Source: Stictocephala bisonia (lineage: Eukaryota > Arthropoda > Insecta > Hemiptera > Membracidae). Taken from it: a stretch of 64,000 nt of DNA. The DNA lies in contig JAQJVL010002545.1 of the NCBI GenBank assembly GCA_035578905.1, positions 28,989 to 92,988 on the forward strand. Reading direction: 5' to 3'. The notes below the pieces were generated by a model. It was given only the letters and a program-made list of their open reading frames with translations. It did not search any database and had not been told where the DNA came from. This document shows positions 1 through 12,527 of the stretch, in pieces. The first letter of the stretch is position 1. Each line of letters starts with the position of its first letter. Both the position numbers and the translations under genes were made by a program.

Positions 1-899
1 AGAAACTCTTTACTCTTCCAAACAATGCTTCTTTGAATACATTAATAAAAAAAAAAAAAAAAACAAGAAAAAACAATCCAAGAGATGAATTTAAATATTT
101 CAATTAATTGAGGTTGAGAAATCTAATTGTTCATCTGACTATTTTCCTGCGGTTAACACTAATACAGTTTTTAAAATTATCTTTACTTAACAGCCCAATA
201 TAACACTCGAGTTGCATTTTATTTTGATTGAATCCTGATTCATTTGTTTGTATCTCAGTCTATTCAGGGTTTGTTAACTAATTTTAAATTTTACGGTTGA
301 TTTTCCGTAAATATCCAACTCAAGAGACCTTCAAAGTGACCCAAGAATTAATTGTCGTGTAATATGATAGATCATTGAAAAACCGGTAAGTTTAAAGCTC
401 TAAATAATGGGTCTCCACATTTATATTAACTTATTATAAGTGACATAAAATATAATCAGGGAAGTATAGTTTGGACAAGCTTCTATTGTTGACGATCTTA
501 CGCCAAATTTAATAAGTTATCAAGAAGCACGTACCTACAAGATTAATTTAAAACAATAAAATTATGGGTTATTGAGATATCTTTCCAAATTATAGTGCAG
601 TTCATTCGTAAAGAACTGAGTTGGGAATGAAAATTTAATACTTTTTCTGTAAATTGTTTTCATTATACTGACCACAAATATTCTGCTTAGCTATATAAAC
701 CGTCTTCAGTTAATGACAGTTTATTTATTTTATTTATGTATTCTGAAGACACCAATCGTCAAGATATGGGCGAGTATGGAATTTAAATGGATGTGCCGAA
801 AGTAAATGAGCGAATGTAGTCATTATTACAAATTAAGGCCGACTATTCTTTAGAAAGAATCATTAATTAATAGCCCAATGACAAATTAACAGCCGGTGG

Positions 900-1005
900 T
901 TATCAGCTGATCACTTTCAAAATGAGTTACGGCTCTGATTGTGATTGAACTGAGAACCTCTATTTTATTAAGCTGGCTTACTTAACCAACTAAGCTACCG
1001 ACGAA
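900..1005 (-). repeat. tRNA-like (SINE head) remnant
   Basis: Read on the minus strand this stretch has a box A-like run (TAGCTTAGTTGGTTAAG) followed about 45 bases later by a weak box B-like run (GTTCTCAGTTCAATC), the internal pol III promoter layout of a tRNA. It cannot be folded into a convincing full cloverleaf by eye, so a decayed tRNA-derived SINE head is more likely than a working tRNA. The first 900 bases of the window hold nothing else I can identify beyond AT-rich sequence. Confidence 0.35.
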
Positions 1006-1014
1006 TTAAACCAA

Positions 1015-1531
1015 CAGTGCTTTTAAAGTTATGTTATGGTCAGAAAAGGTTATTTTAAAGTTACGTTATAGTCAATTCTAAACAGGAAAGTTTACGTGGA
1101 ACGTTGAGTTATTTAAGGTGGTCATCGACCACCGGGAAAGTTAGAGAACCACCGATAACCTGTAATGAAGTTGGCCTCAGGAACCTAAAACCCTTACACT
1201 CGAGGGAATATTATCAAACTCTTACGGTTACCCACTTTTAAATTGAACTTAAAGTTTTTTTCAAAATTTAAAATAAACTTTAATGATGTGATTTGAAAAG
1301 ACATTGTTGTAAGTCCTTACAAAGAATAGAGAAAGATAACTGCAGTGACGAGACTATTTCTCAAATAAAAGTCGCCATTGTTCCCAAACACTGGAGTGAT
1401 AATGGTGCTGACAGTTACATTGTCAATGTTTAAGGCATTGTAACAAACCGAATTCTCTGAAAAGATCTTGTCTTGTACTTAAGAGGACAATAAAATCTTT
1501 CATCCTCAATCTTAAGTCTATCACATTTAAC
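1015..1531 (-). repeat. Dispersed repeat, core family, subfamily 1 (copy A)
   Basis: This ~515-bp segment matches, in reverse complement, the two halves of a second copy at 18903-20150. Matching blocks include the stretch around 1120-1250 (with CTCGAGGGAATATTATCAAA) and the stretch around 1320-1500. It contains the conserved core (a CTGTCAG motif, then a GTGTTTGGG-like motif), which also occurs in the repeats at 5055, 10247 and 15116. No reading frame of note is present. Type unknown: a SINE or a non-autonomous element is possible. Confidence 0.65.
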
Positions 1532-2103
1532 TCTTTTATCATTTACTTTGTTAGTTTCAGAAAATCAATTAAATTATATGATTGAGAATGTTGATATACT
1601 ATATTGTTATCTATTTGTTACCATATAAAACTGTTACGTAAATCTATAATCATTTTAGTCTAATTTTAAGTATATAATTTACTAAATAATTTTATTAATA
1701 TAGATTAAGCAATATACAAGGTACTTATACTTCAAGTTCAGGATTAAAACGTGAGACTTATCTAAAACAAAGGTCCTGTCACCACAGACCTCTCGGCTGG
1801 CACCTCTCTTAGTTATTTGTCAAATTTTTCTTTAAAAAGTATTTATCAAATCAACCAACCCTCCAAAATACTTTGTGTTCCTGCGAGAATGGCCATAGAT
1901 TTAAGCACTTTTATAGCAGTTTCATAACCTCCCTCAACTAGTTTAAGTCATATACAATTCCTTTTATATTTTTGTACTAATAATCGGATTGGGATTTGTC
2001 CATTACTTCATTTATTACAAACGTTAGTCTTCGTTTTTAATAGTATACCGTTCGTTGTAATTAGTGCATATGTTATATATTCTACTGATTGTTGTTATAT
2101 ATT
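1532..2103. other. AT-rich spacer, nothing identified
   Basis: No open frame with protein-like composition, no inverted termini and no tandem structure seen. Confidence 0.5.
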
Positions 2104-2478
2104 CAACACCACTGTGCGTGGATGGGCGTGTGGGTGGGTCAACACCACTGTGCGTGGATGGGCGGGTGGGTGGTTGAATACCATTGTGCGTGTTTGGCGG
2201 ACGGGTGCGTCAACACCACTGTGCGTGGATCCGTGGGTGGGAGGGTCAACACCACTGTACGTGGATGGGCGGGTGGGTGGTTGAACACCACTGTGCGTGT
2301 TTGGCAGATGTGTGCGTCAACACCACTGTGCGTGGATCCGTGGGTGGGTCAACACCACTGTACGTGGATGGGCAGGTGGGTGGTTAAACACAATTGTGCG
2401 TGTGTGGCGGACGGGTGGATCAACACCACTGTGCGTGTATGGGCAGGTGGATGGGTCAACATCACTGTGCATGTGTAC
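2104..2478 (+). repeat. 36-bp minisatellite, locus 1
   Basis: About ten tandem units of 35-36 bp. Each begins CAACACCACTGTGCGTG (variants CAACACCACTGTACGTG, GAATACCATTGTGCGTG) and ends in a G-rich GGGCGGGTGGGT-type run. Because 36 is a multiple of three, short open frames with repeating His/Cys/Trp/Gly residues result; these are by-products of periodicity. The same unit family recurs in the same orientation at 51642-51959. The bases between here and the next array (2479-2850) hold nothing identifiable. Confidence 0.9.
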
Positions 2479-2850
2479 TCATAAACTGATGATAGACATA
2501 GTTAACCGATTTCATTGCATTTTATAAAAGGACATTTTTTAAAAATCGCATGAGTGATGTCAATTATGGATAATAACTATGTATAGTAGACGTTGTAATT
2601 AGAATGTCAAATATAACGTTCCTAAACAACATTTCCTACTATTATGAAATTGGAGTGGTTTGTATATCTGTTTCTTAGTGAATTACATTTTGATTCATCT
2701 TAGTTAAATATTGACCTGAACTGTATTATGAATTCATTCATAAGAAGTAACTAACTGCTTTGAAATTAAAACACGTCATAGTTAAACTTCAAGGAGGTCT
2801 ACTATACCAAATGAAGGTGAGGTTAGGAAGCCCTCTCTAGCAATTTACCC

Positions 2851-4034
2851 GGCTTAACGTACCTTCTGTACCAGGGGACCACCGGCTTAACGTACCTTCT
2901 GTACCAGGGAACCACCGGCTTAACGTACCTTCTGTACCAGGGGACCACCGGCTTAACGTACCTTCTGTACCAGGGGACCACCGGCTTAACGTACCTTCTG
3001 TACCAGGGGACCACTGGCTTAACGTACCTTCTGTACCAGGGGACCACCGGCTTAACGTACCTTCTGTACCAGGGGACCACCGGCTTAACGTACCTTCTGT
3101 ACCAGGGGACCACCGGCTTAACGTACCTTCTGTACCAGGGGACCACCGGCTTAACGTACCTTCTGTACCAGGGGACCACCGGCTTAACGTACTTTCTGTA
3201 CCAGGGGACCACCGGCTTAACGTACCTTCTGTACCAGGGGACCACCGGCTTAACGTACCTTCTGTACCATAGGACCACCGGCTTAACGTACCTTCTGTAC
3301 CAGGGGACCACCGGCTTAACGTACCTTCTGTACCAGGGGACCACCGGCTTAACGTACCTTCTGTACCAGGGGACCACCGGCTTAACGTACATTCTGTACC
3401 AGAGGACCACCGGCTTAACGTACCTTCTGTACCAGGGGACCACCGGCTTAACGTACCTTCTGTACCAGGAGACCACCGGCTTAACGTACCTTCTGTACCA
3501 GGAGACCACCCGCTTAACGTACCTTCTGTACTAGGACACCACCGTCTTAACGTACCTTCTGTACCAGGAGACCACCGGCTTAACGTACCTTCTGTACTAG
3601 GGGACCACCGTCTTAACGTACCTTCTGTACCAGGGGACCACCGGCTTAACGTACCTTCTGTACTAGGGGACCACCGTCTTAACGTACCTTCTGTACCAGG
3701 AGACCACCGGCTTAACGTACCTTCTGTACTAGGGGACCACCGTCTTAACGTACCTTCTGTTCCAGGGGACCACCGGCTTAACGTACCTTCTGTACTAGGG
3801 GACCACCGTCTTAACGTACCTTCTGTACCAGGGGACCACCAGCTTAACGTACCTTCTGTACCAGGGGACCACCGGCTTAACGTACCTTCTGTACCAGGGG
3901 ACCACCGGCTTAACGTACCTTCTGTACCAGGGGACCACCAGCTTAACGTACCTTCTGTACTAGGGGACCACCGGCTTAACGTACCTTCTGTACCAGGGGA
4001 TCACCGTCTTAACGTACCTTCTATACCAGGGGAG
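2851..4034 (+). repeat. 33-bp satellite array with a 66-bp higher-order domain
   Basis: About 36 head-to-tail units of exactly 33 bp, each starting GGCTTAACGTACCTTCTGTA and ending CCAGGGGACCACC. Most units are nearly identical, implying recent homogenisation. From about 3520 to 3830 two unit variants alternate: the CTAG variant occurs at 3531, 3597, 3663, 3729 and 3795, an exact 66-bp spacing. In the minus strand the 33-bp period leaves an open frame of about 228 codons (positions 2823-3509) coding an 11-residue repeat (VVPWYRRYVKP). I regard this as a consequence of the tandem array and not a gene. Confidence 0.95.
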
Positions 4035-5054
4035 TGGTTCAAGAGCTGTTGAGTTCAAGAGCTAAAAGCTGTTGTGGTTTCATAGTGAGTTAAATCCGAT
4101 TTTCAGCCTGTGTCTGCGGGGCAAGCCATTTCCTTGGCCCCTACATTGACGGCCGCTACAAAGGAAGTATCATTGTTTGGAGTTTTTTTGGATCAACTTA
4201 AATAGTTAAAGTTAGGATACGAATGTTAGGATACGTTTGCGTAAGTCGAGACGTAGCCATATGACAACTAATCCTAACATTAGGTAGGCTTACTGTATTT
4301 TACATTGCCTGATACAATATGTAATATTCACGTAAATTCAGCTGATTATGAGTGGTTGGCTGTAAAGAATGGATAACAGGGGTGGAGGGGATGTATGGAA
4401 TGAACAGGATTGGAATATTCGTTGCTGGAAAGCAATATTTTAATATTTTTAATATTTAATACTAAAATGCTATAGAAGAAAAATGGAGATCTTGAACAAC
4501 GGTTTATTAGTGTAAAATATTACATGAATATGAGGAAAAACTTTAATAGCACTTTCATAGATTGTTAAAGGAATTTTATTTACTCATTCTTAATTGTGTA
4601 ACATATTACAAAATATGGCTATAATAATGAGGATCAGTTTATGTCACTTCTCAATATCCTGTTGTTCACGGTCGAAATTTTATTCAAACCCTACTCTGCT
4701 TGACTTCCACTTATATTCATCAAAACAGGAGCTATAAACAGTATTATATCATTGTAATTGTCATAATATGCTTGAATCTGACAAGAACTAGAATATAGCC
4801 GTAACTAGTTATTTTAATGACATAAAGGGTTGAAACCAATCCTTTTCATTATTTTTTTTAGATTTTCTTTTTAAATTTTTCGAGGTATTGAGTTTCAGTA
4901 GCATGAGCCTTTTAATTCACGTTACAAAGTTTATTCCAATATAAACACGACATTAATTGGATTTTAGTTATCACTGTGCTGCAAAATTTAATAAGATAAT
5001 GAATTTTCTTTATTTATTAAATGATTACTTAAAATTTGTCTAACAGAAAAACGA
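4035..5054. other. AT-rich spacer, nothing identified
   Basis: The first 130 bases after the satellite are moderately GC-rich with no open frame; the rest is AT-rich. I see no gene, no element termini and no tandem repeats. Confidence 0.5.
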
Positions 5055-5306
5055 TTTTACAGAATGAAAGATCCCATAAATTATCTCCGACTTGAAGAAG
5101 TAGTGAAAGCTCAACAATGTGTAAAAGACATCCTGACAATGCGTTAAGGATCGACAAAGCAGCTGTCAGGGCCCCCGTCTCCCTTGTGTTTGGGAGTCAA
5201 CAACATCTTTCATTGGGAGAGAGAACACCTCCTTAATACATTATTCTCTCCACTTTGATTTCTGTGCTAGTTCTTTTTATCTTTCCAATAACCAATATTA
5301 AAACGT
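5055..5306 (+). repeat. Dispersed repeat, core family, subfamily 2 (copy C)
   Basis: About 250 bp that match the reverse complement of 15116-15382 at high identity, from the TGAAAGATCCCATAAAT end through the core CGACAAAGCAGCTGTCAG to a CCAATAACCAAT end. A third, more divergent copy lies at 10247-10563. The core of about 85 bp is shared with subfamily 1. No open frame and no clear terminal inverted repeats, so it may be a SINE or a non-autonomous fragment. Confidence 0.75.
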
Positions 5307-6707
5307 GGTGAATGGAACTGGTGCAGTCAATATTTCAAGTTTCATGTTATATTTAATCGATATATATGTATATATAATGTATAAATCTTCATATTATGTA
5401 TAGTGACACTTAAATGCTCAAGAGTTTAATATAAATTTGTATTTAAAAGAAGGTTTGTTCTAACCTGTAAGTTGGCAAGCAAGAGGTTCTATAATTTAAT
5501 AAAACAGTACCGGTATATATTTAGTTTATTTATCAAATAACATCCATAGCTTACCGTGGTCATTTTTTTAACACTTAACAAGGTTATAATTAAATAATTA
5601 GTACCAAATTTTGGTTTTTAAAGTAACAATTTTCAACTATAATAAACCAATTAAAATAAAGTTGTGACTAGAGTAAAAATGACTACACAAGCAAAAAAGG
5701 CATTTGAGGACAATTGTTATTTAAAACGTATTACAAAATAACAGTATATTTCAGTTACGATAGAAAACAAGGGAATATAACATAGATACACCTTTCATAA
5801 TCTACATGCTAGGATGATATAAACAATGTTATGTATGGGAAAGTAGCACAAATGTATGTATTATATTCTAATTAAAATAATTTATACAACTTTTCGGTGC
5901 TGCATTGAAAATAAAAATATATGTCAATTTAATCTTTTCTAAGCAGAAGAATTAAACTCTTTCTTATATAGTCAAGATTGGGGATTTGTTATGTTAATTT
6001 TCATCAACATCTTTCAATCAGTCCTTTACTGTTATTTATTGAATCCATACACATATAACCGGTACTAGTAAGATGTAGGGATCATCAAAAAGTAGATCTT
6101 AACTTGGGAATAAATATCCTACGTTTATGAAATAACAATGAATACGTTTCAAGGATACCTTGAAAGACTTAAATTCAGTGTTGTAAAGCTCATTTATAAA
6201 GAATTCACATGAGTAATTGTACAAAGCAGTAGATTTATTAAATGTTACTTTACTCTGAAAAAATCATGAAAAATGAATGAGGACAGGTACGATAACTTTT
6301 ATACTTATTTTTATTTAAAGTTTACAAGGTGTTACAAATGCGTAGCCTTGCCAAGCTTTCAAAGCTTGTCGGCAAGGGCCACAATATGGGACGTATGATT
6401 ATAATATTAAATAAATAGTATGCTATTAATAGGTGGTTTAGGGCAGGCACTTATTCAGTATCTTAGGTATAGGCAACTTTAAAAATACAAATATGCTACT
6501 TATTCACCTTGATAGCAAGCTTAAATAGCCATAATAATCCAAACAACAATGAAACAACAAAAACCAACGGTAAAACAATAAACAAATAACTAAACAATAG
6601 CATATAACTAAAAAATTTCAAAAATAAAGAAATAACAGTACGAATAAATAAACAATAACAAATAAATAAGCAATAAAAACCCATGTAATACTAAAGTGTG
6701 CAATAAA
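5307..6707. other. AT-rich spacer with one GC-rich hairpin
   Basis: No gene recognised. A short hairpin with arms CCTTGCC/GGCAAGG and inner AAGCTT/AAGCTT lies near 6348-6379. The minus-strand open frame at 6496-6684 is low-complexity (Phe/Leu/Ile/Val/Tyr-rich, from AT-rich sequence) and is not called as a gene. Confidence 0.45.
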
Positions 6708-7205
6708 CCTCGTGGGGTAGCTCGGCCTGCAGCCTCGTGGGGTAGCTCGGCCTGCGGCCTCCTGAGGTAGCTCGGCCTGCAGCCTCGTGAGGGAAGCTCG
6801 GCCTGCGGTCTCGTGGGGTAGCTCGGCCTGTAGCCTCGTGGGGTAGCTTGGTCTGTGGCCTCGTGAGGGAAGCTCGGCCTGCGGTCTCGTGGGGTAGCTC
6901 GGCCTGTAGCCTCGTGGGGTAGCTTGGTCTGCAGCCTCGTGAGGGAAGCTCGGCCTGCGGTCTCGTGGGGTAGCTCGGCCTGTAGCCTCGTGGGGTAGCT
7001 TGGTCTGCGGCCTCGTGAGGGAAGCTCGGCCTGCGGTCTCGTGGGGTAGCTCGGCCTGCAGCCTCGTGAGGGAAGCTCGGTCTGCGGCCTCGTGAGGGAA
7101 GCTTGGCCTGCGGCCTCGTGGGGTAGCTCGGCCTAAGACGATCTGTTACAGGCCCCTTTATGGAATTTGGCCTACGGCCTCGCAGAAGACTGTTCGGCCT
7201 GCTAT
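6708..7205 (+). repeat. 25/26-bp minisatellite with a 76-bp higher-order repeat
   Basis: About 17 units of 25-26 bp built on CTCGTGGGGTAGCTCGGCCT, decaying after 7135. The 26-bp GAGGGAAGC variant occurs at 6789, 6865, 6941 and 7017, exactly 76 bp apart, so three unit types (26+25+25) are amplified together as a trimer. The GC content is far above the flanks. The unit contains AGCT and CGGCC blocks but no long open frame. Confidence 0.92.
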
Positions 7206-10200
7206 AAAAAATAAATTCAATAAGAATATATTTAATTTGTTACCCAATTGGGTGTATTATTTTAACATTACTCAATTTTGGGTTTTGGAGAATATTTTAA
7301 TTTGGAGGGGGCAGGCAAAGCCCTTAAACGTTGTATCTTCCAAAATATAACAGAATAATGAGATTTAGTAGATAAATACATTAGTAGATATTAGGGAATT
7401 TTATTTTATTACTACCCTTTTTAGGTTTCCGAACATTTTTGTATTTTGTTTTGGTGACCATATACACCTTATTATTTGCCATATTAAAAATCTGACGGTA
7501 TATTTGGATTCAGGAGAAAAATAGCGTCAAATTGATTGAGTAGTGATTTTATCACCAGTATTAAAATATTTTACATTTTAAAAAATTTTCAGTTTTTGAG
7601 CCCCCGATACAGTAAATTATTAAGTTTTTAACTGAAATTCATATATAAAGTGCGCGTTTGGTACTCGTGTAGAACTGTGAATGTTTGAAAATGTTAATAA
7701 ACATTTTTCTCAAGTTAGGTCATAAAAAATATTGTTTTGTGAGAAGCCCATGTTATTCTTATGGGAATATTTTGATTTTCAACCCCCCAAAACAGCCTTT
7801 ATTTACTAGAAAATTAATTATAAATTTTTAATTTTTCTTGCGTCAAAATCGTTAGATCTACCTTCAGTCAAAATTTCAAATGTTTCCGACACTCCGAAGT
7901 GGGTAAACATTTATGTCAGTGAATGAGTGAGTGATCCCAATCAAGCTTTATTATAATAAGATTTATTTATTTGATTATCAGTCGTTGATTTCTTTAAAAC
8001 CGTTTTACATTTCCTCTTAAATAGTTTTGAATTATATATTTAATTTTTTAAAGACTGAAAAACTATTTGCCAAACCAAATAAAACGTTTCATAAAAAATA
8101 AATAAAAAACTTTTAAATCAATATTTGATCATATTTATGGTATTTGATTAATATATTACACGAGCTGTGCAAAACAGACATTAATTCTTTTAGCAATTGG
8201 CAGATTCTTAACAATTTATTTTTTTAAGATTATTTCCTGGTTCTATAGATAATATGAATACTGAACACATTATATACTTTCTAGTAGCTACAGTTTTGGA
8301 ATTCACCCGTATTAGTTAGGAGCTTTATAATATTTTGATTTTTAAATCTGTTTTTATAATTAATTGAATAAATAACTGTAATAATTACAATTATTATGGT
8401 TTTAATCAAACTATACAAAGATATCTGTAATTAAGCTAAATCTAGCTAGAGCCTTGCTATATATACGTATTTTTGGCAAAATACCAAACAATTGTTTCAG
8501 CTTAAGATTATGCAACACTCATGTAAAATCGGGTTGAAATCTAAGATAATTTTGTAAACTAATAATCAATACATTCAAATAAAATAAAATAAAAAAACAT
8601 GGGTGGAAGGGAAATTTTGTGAGATAGATTTAATAAATTTAAAAAAGAACTGCAGTTTCACCTAAAACAATAAAACAAATGCTTTTTATGAATTTTATTT
8701 GCCTTTTAATCTTTGAGATTATGGTTGGATCCCAGTCATTTTTCGTAAATCAATACATATTTTTACAATTTACTATACTATAATGATAGCTTAGACATTT
8801 CAATTTATTTTCATAATTAAAGAAATATTGTTATGGTGTAGTTTTTTAACTGAGCCGTATTTCTGTAGTTGCAGGTTATATCTTAAATTTGCGCTATTTT
8901 AATAAATTTGTTTATCAAATAGCTTATTGTTATAAAGTCATAAGTAATCAGTAACTTTTTAGCAAAACGGAACAATAGCCTAAGTGATTTAAGAGTTTTA
9001 AGAGCTGGTATTTTTCATTACTATCACATTTCTTTATTTATAGTTATGATTGAAGAGCATATAGTTAAACATATTTTACTAGGACAACATATAATATTTT
9101 TTACCAATTTAAAAAAAAAAATTACTTCATTTCTTATTTGATTTGATTTTATTTTATTTTTTTTTTTTTTTTAGGTGATTGACCTTCAGTGCTACATCCA
9201 ATAATCATCTTCAATTTCTATGGGTGCCATTGGGTCTGTTTTACTTCTGTTGATATATTAACTATTTAATATTGACTGACTCAGGTATGCAATGCACTCG
9301 TTAATTTGTTTTAAATATTTTAAGAGAAGAAATGTGATAATTGTAACGTTAACCAACAACATTAAGAATATGTACCCACAGAGTGTTTCAAAATGAAATT
9401 CAGCTCTTTTTAAAATTGGTACCATAATTTTACAACTTTAAATTATGGTTTTATGAAACAAAACCTTGTGCTTAAATCAATCTGGTTGAACTTTTTCAAG
9501 ACATACTAATAAAGCTATAATATTGTTATTTTTAATCGCTACATCATCTGACTTTTAGTAATCTTAAATAATAATTTTAAGAAACACACAACTGCTTATT
9601 ATTGTTTTATAAGCACTATGTAAATGTTAGGTTTGCATGTCGTATTTATAAACACATACATATTTTGAGTATATAATTTGTTTTTACAATAGCATGTTTA
9701 TATTCATACACATGCAAACAGGTCAGATACTTGTGTTGACTCCATTGAGTTAACTAGCTTCTTAGGATGGGTTCTGTCAAGACACCAACTGTCTTCTTAC
9801 TTAATAACTGAGCCGTTTAAATGAATGTATTATTAATATGTTGATTGTAATTTATAATTAACCTGGAAACTCGTGTATTAAGGAGGTTTAAAACATAGTT
9901 AAAAAAACTAATAAAACATTAAAATTTTTTAATTTTATAAACTCAACTTTAATAACAGGAATCAACTTTCAATTCTAATATAAATATAAACTTATAAAAT
10001 TTTTAAAACATCACTCAAACGAACGTCAGAGTAATAATAAACAAACACTTTATTTCTATAGTTTACTTGGTTACAAAATCTCAGTTCACATAGTGAACTA
10101 TATTGAAATTGTATTGAGGAATCTATGATGTCTGGTACCAACTGTTTTAGCATTACGTATTCATCATTTAAATATGTATAATTTGTTTCATTAATTCAAT

Positions 10201-10246
10201 TTGTAGATGATTAATGATTTATTATTTCTTGTAAATTGCAAAAAAT
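7206..10246. other. Non-coding spacer; possible retroelement 3' end near 7900-7970
   Basis: No reading frame or element with clear ends. The block 7290-7970 is less AT-biased and ends in GTCAGTGAATGAGTGAGTGA followed by an A/T-rich tail, which resembles short-repeat 3' tails of some non-LTR retrotransposons. This is only a resemblance. A long T-run occurs near 9158-9172. I found nothing else. Confidence 0.3.
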
Positions 10247-10563
10247 TTAATACATAGGCCACCTCTTTTTCAATTTATATTTTAGTGAGGTTTCCATTTG
10301 TCTTTTAACAGCGAGTAAAATCCTGGACGTCAATACCGGTAAAAGGATCAATGTACTTGAGCACCCCTTCCTCCGACCCCCGCAATGAGAGATCCTGTTG
10401 ACTCCCGAACGCAAGGGTGACGGTGGAGCTGACAGCTGCTTTGTTGATGTGTAAACCATTGTCAGGACGTCTTTTATATTTCGTTAGGCTTTCACTATTG
10501 GTTTGAAAATGAGAGATTTTATAGGCTTTGGAATGAAAGTTAGGGGAGTTTCATTCTTAATAA
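10247..10563 (-). repeat. Dispersed repeat, core family, subfamily 2 (copy D)
   Basis: On the minus strand it carries the same core (AACAAAGCAGCTGTCAG, then GGGAGTCAACA) as copies C and E and the same AGTGAAAGC and AAAGACGTCCTGACAATG blocks upstream, with more divergence. A 70-codon open frame (10247-10459, minus) runs through it, but it is not conserved in the other copies, so I do not call a protein. Confidence 0.6.
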
Positions 10564-10632
10564 ATCTGGACACGTTATAATTGTAATTGAACGCAATTCA
10601 GATTAATTGAACTAACAACAAAAATTAAACTA

Positions 10633-11048
10633 CAGGGTGAATGGTACGTGGTATTTAAAAATTTAAGGTATTAAACTACATGCTTGGGGATACATAAAAA
10701 CGTAAATTTCAGTTTCATATGCCAAATGGTTAGTGTGGTATGTTCAAATTAAGATTTCTTTTTAAATCGTGGACCCAACCATAAAAAAACTTTATTACTT
10801 ACTCAAAAGATCATATTTTTTAAACTGTGACACCTTTTTTGATATCTACATTAAATTGTTAACAAGAATAATGAACTAGTATTCTGCATAAATTAAGGTT
10901 GGTACTTAAAATTATGCTTTAAAGCAAACAAATCATGTTTTTGTACAATTTTAAAAAATGTTTTACGTGTAGTTACTAAATTAAGGTAACGGATATAATG
11001 TGTCAAGCTATACAAAAAAACTGCATATTTTAATGTTCTTTCCAGTGA
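10633..11048 (+). repeat. Left terminal inverted repeat
   Basis: Pairs with 12728-13139 at roughly 85 percent identity by eye with small indels. Shared blocks include CATATGCCAAATGGTTAGTG or its partner, ATTACTTACTCAAAAGATCA and GGTAACGGATATAATGTGTC. The minus-strand open frame at 10893-11168 lies across this repeat and just beyond and is a chance frame. Confidence 0.85.
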
Positions 11049-11454
11049 TATGCTTTTGTTTCTATTATCGTAGAATGTTCCATTTTTTATTTTGAATAGA
11101 ATTTTTATTTGAATAGAAAGAAACACAGAGTGGTTAAACAATTTTAAGACTATCTTACTAGCCAGCAACTAGGACTGGATATTAAAATATCGTTATGTCA
11201 TTAAAAACACATATAAATCAGGGACGAATTGGGTTTTACCACAATTCTTAGACCCGGAATACACCCAAACCTTATCAATAGTTTTGTCTGTTGTCCTTAA
11301 TGACTGGGAAATTCCTGCTTAGTTTAACATAAGTTAGTTTCTTTTAAAGCAAACTTATCACGAGGAAAACTGGAATCCATTATCTGTTTACTCTTTAGAC
11401 CGGGTCTGTGTATAAGCTATTCATTTATGTAGTTCACTACATACTTCATTCATC

Positions 11455-12527
11455 ATGGAGTTCACTACAAGAGAATATGCAGAAATGCACTTTGTTTATG
11501 GATTTTGCAACGGCAATGCACTTGCTGCGCAAAGAGAGTACAGTTTAAGGTACCCAGATTGAAAAGCTCCCAGCCCACAGGTTTTCACTAGACTTCACCA
11601 GAGGTTAGAAGAAAGTGGAAAAGTTCAAAGAAAGTCTTTTGAGGTAGGTCCAGTTAATTATGATGTAGGTGTTGAAGAATTGATTCTAAATACCTTTCAA
11701 GAAACCCAGAGAGTAGTAGGGCAATTGCTGCTCAATTAAATGTTTCACAGTGGAAAGTGTTGGATATTCTTCATAGAAACAAGTTTCATCCATACCACTT
11801 CACGCCTGTACAAGCACTTAAAGCTCAAGACTTCGCTCCTTGTGTTCAATTCTGTAGATGGTTGCTCAGTAGCGATATTGAGCAGTATCATTTATTCAAA
11901 AAGATCCTTTGGACAGATGAGGCCACATTTACAAGTCATGGAATCTTTAATACACATAATATGCACATGTAGGTGGAAGATAACCCAAGAGCAACTAAAG
12001 AACGATCTTTACAAAGGAGATTTCACATTATGGTATGGGTTGGGGTAGTAGGTGAAACGCTTACTGGCCCACATTTTTTCGAGGAAAACCTTAACGGGGA
12101 AAGCTTTTTGGACTTTATACAGCACAGTTTCCCTTTGCTGCTAGACCATTTCAACCAAGAAAAAAGAAACAGTCTGATTTCCCAACAAGATGGAGCTACA
12201 CCGCATTTCACTGCAGAAGTGCGTCACTAGTTGAAACTCAATTATCCTACATGGATTAGACAGGGTGGGACCGTTCCGTGGCCAGCTAGATCGTTGGACC
12301 TTAGTCCCATGGATTTCTGTGTATGGGGATGGATGAAACAAAAAGTCTATTCTGCACCTATCAACACAGAACAAGAACTGAGGGAGAGAATAACTGTGGT
12401 TGCTGAAGTAGTGCGCCAAGAAGTCTCTACAAAAGTGACAGTTCAACAAATGCGCAAGAGAGCACGGGCCTGCATCAGAAATGGAGGAAGGCAGTTTGAA
12501 CAACATTTGTATATCTTATTCTTTTAA
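11455..12527 (+). pseudogene. Transposase, DUF4817-type N-terminus plus DDE domain, inactivated
   Basis: It would encode the protein that cuts and pastes the flanking TIRs. The ATG at 11455 opens a helix-turn-helix-like N-terminus (MEFTTREYAEMHFVYGFCNG, a recognisable start of this family). A TGA at 11560-11562 interrupts it (likely a former CGA). A one-base loss near 11700 shifts the frame. Downstream in the new frame come the WTDEATF motif (Asp codon at 11916), QQDGATPHF (Asp at 12189) and LSPMDFCVWG (Asp at 12312), i.e. a DD(40)D spacing. Two further stops fall at 11970 and 12228, and the natural stop is at 12525-12527. With three stops and a frameshift it cannot make an active enzyme. Family assignment rests on motif recognition. 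Confidence 0.85.

Noticed and set aside
2089..2527. Three overlapping open frames rich in His, Cys, Trp and Gly
   Set aside because: They follow the 36-bp minisatellite; the period is divisible by three, so frames stay open in more than one register.
2851..4034. CRISPR-like regular repeats
   Set aside because: Units are directly adjacent with no unique spacers, in eukaryotic DNA, so this is a satellite. The same applies to 6708-7205 and the 101-bp array.
6496..6684. 62-codon minus-strand open frame, hydrophobic
   Set aside because: Low-complexity Phe/Leu/Ile/Val/Tyr text produced by AT-rich DNA with many short A-runs; no start context or conserved feature.
10893..11168. 91-codon minus-strand open frame
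   Set aside because: Lies across the left TIR of the transposon and just beyond; the matching right TIR does not keep the frame.
12023..12506. Minus-strand frames opposite the transposase
   Set aside because: Antisense shadows of the degenerate transposase; no protein-like similarity.
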